Assembly: GCA_020444775.1 (NCBI GenBank) | Contig: JAGRHX010001220.1 | Location: 1 to 6,973, forward strand | Length of the DNA stretch: 6,973 bases | Reading direction: 5' to 3' | DNA from: Gammaproteobacteria bacterium | GTDB taxonomy: Bacteria > Pseudomonadota > Gammaproteobacteria > HK1 | Part shown: positions 5,644 to 6,973 of the stretch, piece by piece | How positions within the stretch are numbered: the stretch's first letter is position 1 | Layout of the letters: the number at the start of each line of letters is the position of its first letter | Position numbers and translations under genes: made by a program | The notes under the pieces: generated by a model | The model's input: only the letters and a program-made list of their open reading frames with translations | Databases searched by the model: none | What the model was told of the DNA's origin: nothing

Positions 5644-6741
5644 ATGAGCGAGGGTTCGGTGAAGCTGGAGCTTCGTCAGCTGACGAAGCTCTATGGCGAG
5701 GTGCGCGCGGTCGACGGGATCGACCTGACGGTCGCCGCCGGCGAGAGCGTGGTGCTGCTCGGGCCGAGCGGGTGTGGCAAGACGACGACCCTGCGCTCGG
5801 TGGCCGGCTTCATCCGCCCCGACGGCGGTGAGATCGTGCTCGATGGGACGGTGATCGCCGACGCGCGCAGCATGACTCCGCCGGAGAAGCGGCGCCTCGG
5901 CATGGTGTTCCAGAACTACGCGGTCTGGCCGCATCGCACAGTGTTCCAGAATGTCGCCTACGGGCTGAAGATGGCCAAGCGGCCGCGTGCCGAGATCGCG
6001 CAGCGGGTCTCACGCGCGCTCGAGCTCGTGCAGCTAGATGGGTTGGATACGCGTTACCCTGGGGCGCTGAGCGGCGGGCAGCAGCAGCGTGTGGCGCTGG
6101 CGCGGGCGTTGGTGACCGAGCCCTCCATGCTGCTGCTGGACGAGCCACTGTCCAATCTCGATGCGGGCCTTCGCGAGGAGATGCGATTCGAACTCAAGGA
6201 GCTGCAGCAACGCATTGGCATGACCACCTTGTACGTCACCCACGATCAGGAGGAGGCGCTGGTGCTCGCCGATCGCATTGTGGTGATGAACGGTGGCCAC
6301 ATCGAGCAGCTTGGCACGCCGAGCGAGGTCTACTTGCAGCCGAGCAGTCGCTTTGTTGCAAGCTTCGTCGGTATCAGCAACCTGGTCGAGGGCAAGGTCG
6401 AGTCGGCGGATCCGGCAGCGCGGCGGATCAGCGTCGCGAGCGGGCTGGGCGCGCCGTTCTGGGCGAGCGCGAGCGCGCAGCTCAGCCAGTCCCTACGGCC
6501 CGGCGACAACATCGCGGTCGCTGTTCGGCCGGAGGCCATCCACATCGTCCCGGGCGGTGCCGGAAGCGCGGGCGACAGCGGCATTCGCGGCCGCTTGACC
6601 AAGACTGCCTTCCTCGGCAATCGGTTCGATGTGCGCTTGGACGTCAACGGTCAGGAGCTGCGCTGCCAGAGCACGCGGCTGGATTTCTCTGACGAGGTGC
6701 AGGTGAGCTTCGATGCCGAGCTCGCTTGGGTCGTCCCCTGA
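5644..6741 (+). CDS. ABC transporter ATP-binding protein (FbpC/PotA-like, with TOBE domain)
   Basis: A 365-residue nucleotide-binding subunit that powers import at the inner-membrane cytosolic face. All ATPase motifs are intact: Walker A GPSGCGKTT (40-48), Q-loop Q90 in VFQNYAVWPH, signature LSGGQQQR (142-149), Walker B LLLDEP (163-168), D-loop SNLD (170-173), and switch histidine H200 in YVTHDQEEA. EQLGTPSEVYLQPSSRFVASFVG (about 221-243) links to a C-terminal TOBE-type beta domain (about 283-361, with VAVRPEAIHI), as usual in iron, polyamine, sulfate and phosphonate importers. The start at 5644 is set by the GAGGGAG box; the protein then begins MSEGSVKLELRQLTKLYG. It lies 114 bases after its likely cognate binding protein and 73 bases before the probable permease gene. 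Similarity databases would probably label it a ferric or spermidine ATPase; the sequence alone does not define the substrate. Confidence 0.96.
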   Translation: MSEGSVKLELRQLTKLYGEVRAVDGIDLTVAAGESVVLLGPSGCGKTTTLRSVAGFIRPDGGEIVLDGTVIADARSMTPPEKRRLGMVFQNYAVWPHRTVFQNVAYGLKMAKRPRAEIAQRVSRALELVQLDGLDTRYPGALSGGQQQRVALARALVTEPSMLLLDEPLSNLDAGLREEMRFELKELQQRIGMTTLYVTHDQEEALVLADRIVVMNGGHIEQLGTPSEVYLQPSSRFVASFVGISNLVEGKVESADPAARRISVASGLGAPFWASASAQLSQSLRPGDNIAVAVRPEAIHIVPGGAGSAGDSGIRGRLTKTAFLGNRFDVRLDVNGQELRCQSTRLDFSDEVQVSFDAELAWVVP

Positions 6742-6814
6742 ACCCCCCCATGCCCGATCCCGAGAATCGCTCACCACGATACCGTCGGTCGAATGTCCGA
6801 GGAGCGGATTGACC
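6742..6814. other. Spacer between the ATPase and permease genes
   Basis: The 73 bases include a C7 run just after the ATPase stop, the 11-base GTCGGTCGAAT (6784-6794) shared with the spacer before the binding-protein gene, and the Shine-Dalgarno GAGGAG (6799-6804). I see no terminator, so read-through into the permease is expected. Confidence 0.5.
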
Positions 6815-6973
6815 ATGGCCATTCCTACAGCGAACGTTCCCATCCAGCCAGTCGAGCGCGGTGCATCGGGCCGGCTCGCCGGCGCCGCGCGCGCGGCCGG
6901 CCGCGAGCTGGCACGCGAGCCGGTCATGTACGTCGTCATGATCGCCGCGGTCCTGCTGCTCGGCGTGCTCGTG
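6815..6973 (+). CDS. N-terminus of a probable ABC transporter permease (partial)
   Basis: The reading frame opens with an ATG 10 bases after GAGGAG (6799-6804) and continues to the window edge with no stop, giving the first 53 residues. A hydrophilic, arginine-rich cytosolic N-terminus of about 36 residues (ending RELAREPV) leads into a hydrophobic stretch from about residue 38 (MYVVMIAAVLLLGVLV) that looks like a first transmembrane helix. In importers of this architecture the permease (FbpB-like, often with two fused membrane halves) sits next to the ATPase, so position and topology both support the call. The diagnostic EAA loop lies outside the window, so the class is inferred. Confidence 0.75.
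   Translation, partial: MAIPTANVPIQPVERGASGRLAGAARAAGRELAREPVMYVVMIAAVLLLGVLV

Noticed and set aside
5038..5934. Minus-strand open frame of 298 codons across the binding-protein and ATPase genes.
   Set aside because: It spans two well-supported genes on the other strand, and its His/Arg-rich translation is a typical shadow.
4468..6973. Assignment of the importer as a ferric iron transporter (fbpABC).
   Set aside because: The architecture matches, but the binding protein lacks the tyrosine pair and the neighbours are catabolic, so I give no gene symbols.
1..6973. tRNA, rRNA, CRISPR array, insertion sequence, attachment site or toxin-antitoxin/defence system.
   Set aside because: I looked for spaced identical repeats, terminal inverted repeats, transposase or integrase motifs and RNA-gene signatures and found none.

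Overview
The window is GC-rich (well above 60% by eye), densely coded bacterial DNA. Shine-Dalgarno-led genes, an LLM-class flavin oxidoreductase, a TauD/TfdA dioxygenase and a binding-protein-dependent ABC importer together suggest a metabolically versatile proteobacterium (alpha or beta). That placement is an inference from gene content, not from a marker gene.

Layout. A complete RidA/YjgF-family gene (90-557, +) is followed by about 630 bases without an intact gene (558-1188). The minus strand of that stretch carries what looks like the decayed C-terminal end of a sulfatase (about 727-945). Next comes a minus-strand pair read right to left: an unusual short-chain dehydrogenase/reductase (3061 to 2297) and an LLM-class flavin-dependent oxidoreductase (2244 to 1189), 52 bases apart and probably co-transcribed. 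A 325-base divergent control region (3062-3386) separates this pair from a plus-strand series: a TauD/TfdA-type Fe(II)/2-oxoglutarate dioxygenase (3387-4328), a secreted family-1 solute-binding protein (4468-5529), an ABC ATPase (5644-6741), and the first 53 codons of a probable permease cut by the window edge (6815-6973).

How the genes may work together. The binding protein, ATPase and permease form an importer of the FbpABC/AfuABC architecture. The binding protein lacks the adjacent tyrosine pair that classical ferric-iron binders use, so an organic ligand is more likely than iron. With three potential oxidoreductases (dioxygenase, flavoprotein, SDR) flanking the importer, the simplest reading is an uptake-and-oxidation locus for a small organic compound, perhaps an acid, sulfonate or sulfate ester. 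The substrate cannot be named from the sequence.

The most noteworthy points are the SDR with three of its four catalytic-tetrad positions replaced, the sulfatase relic, and short imperfect direct repeats in most intergenic spacers. I do not see a clearly novel defence, mobile or RNA system here; this looks like a catabolic accessory locus made of known families in an interesting combination.
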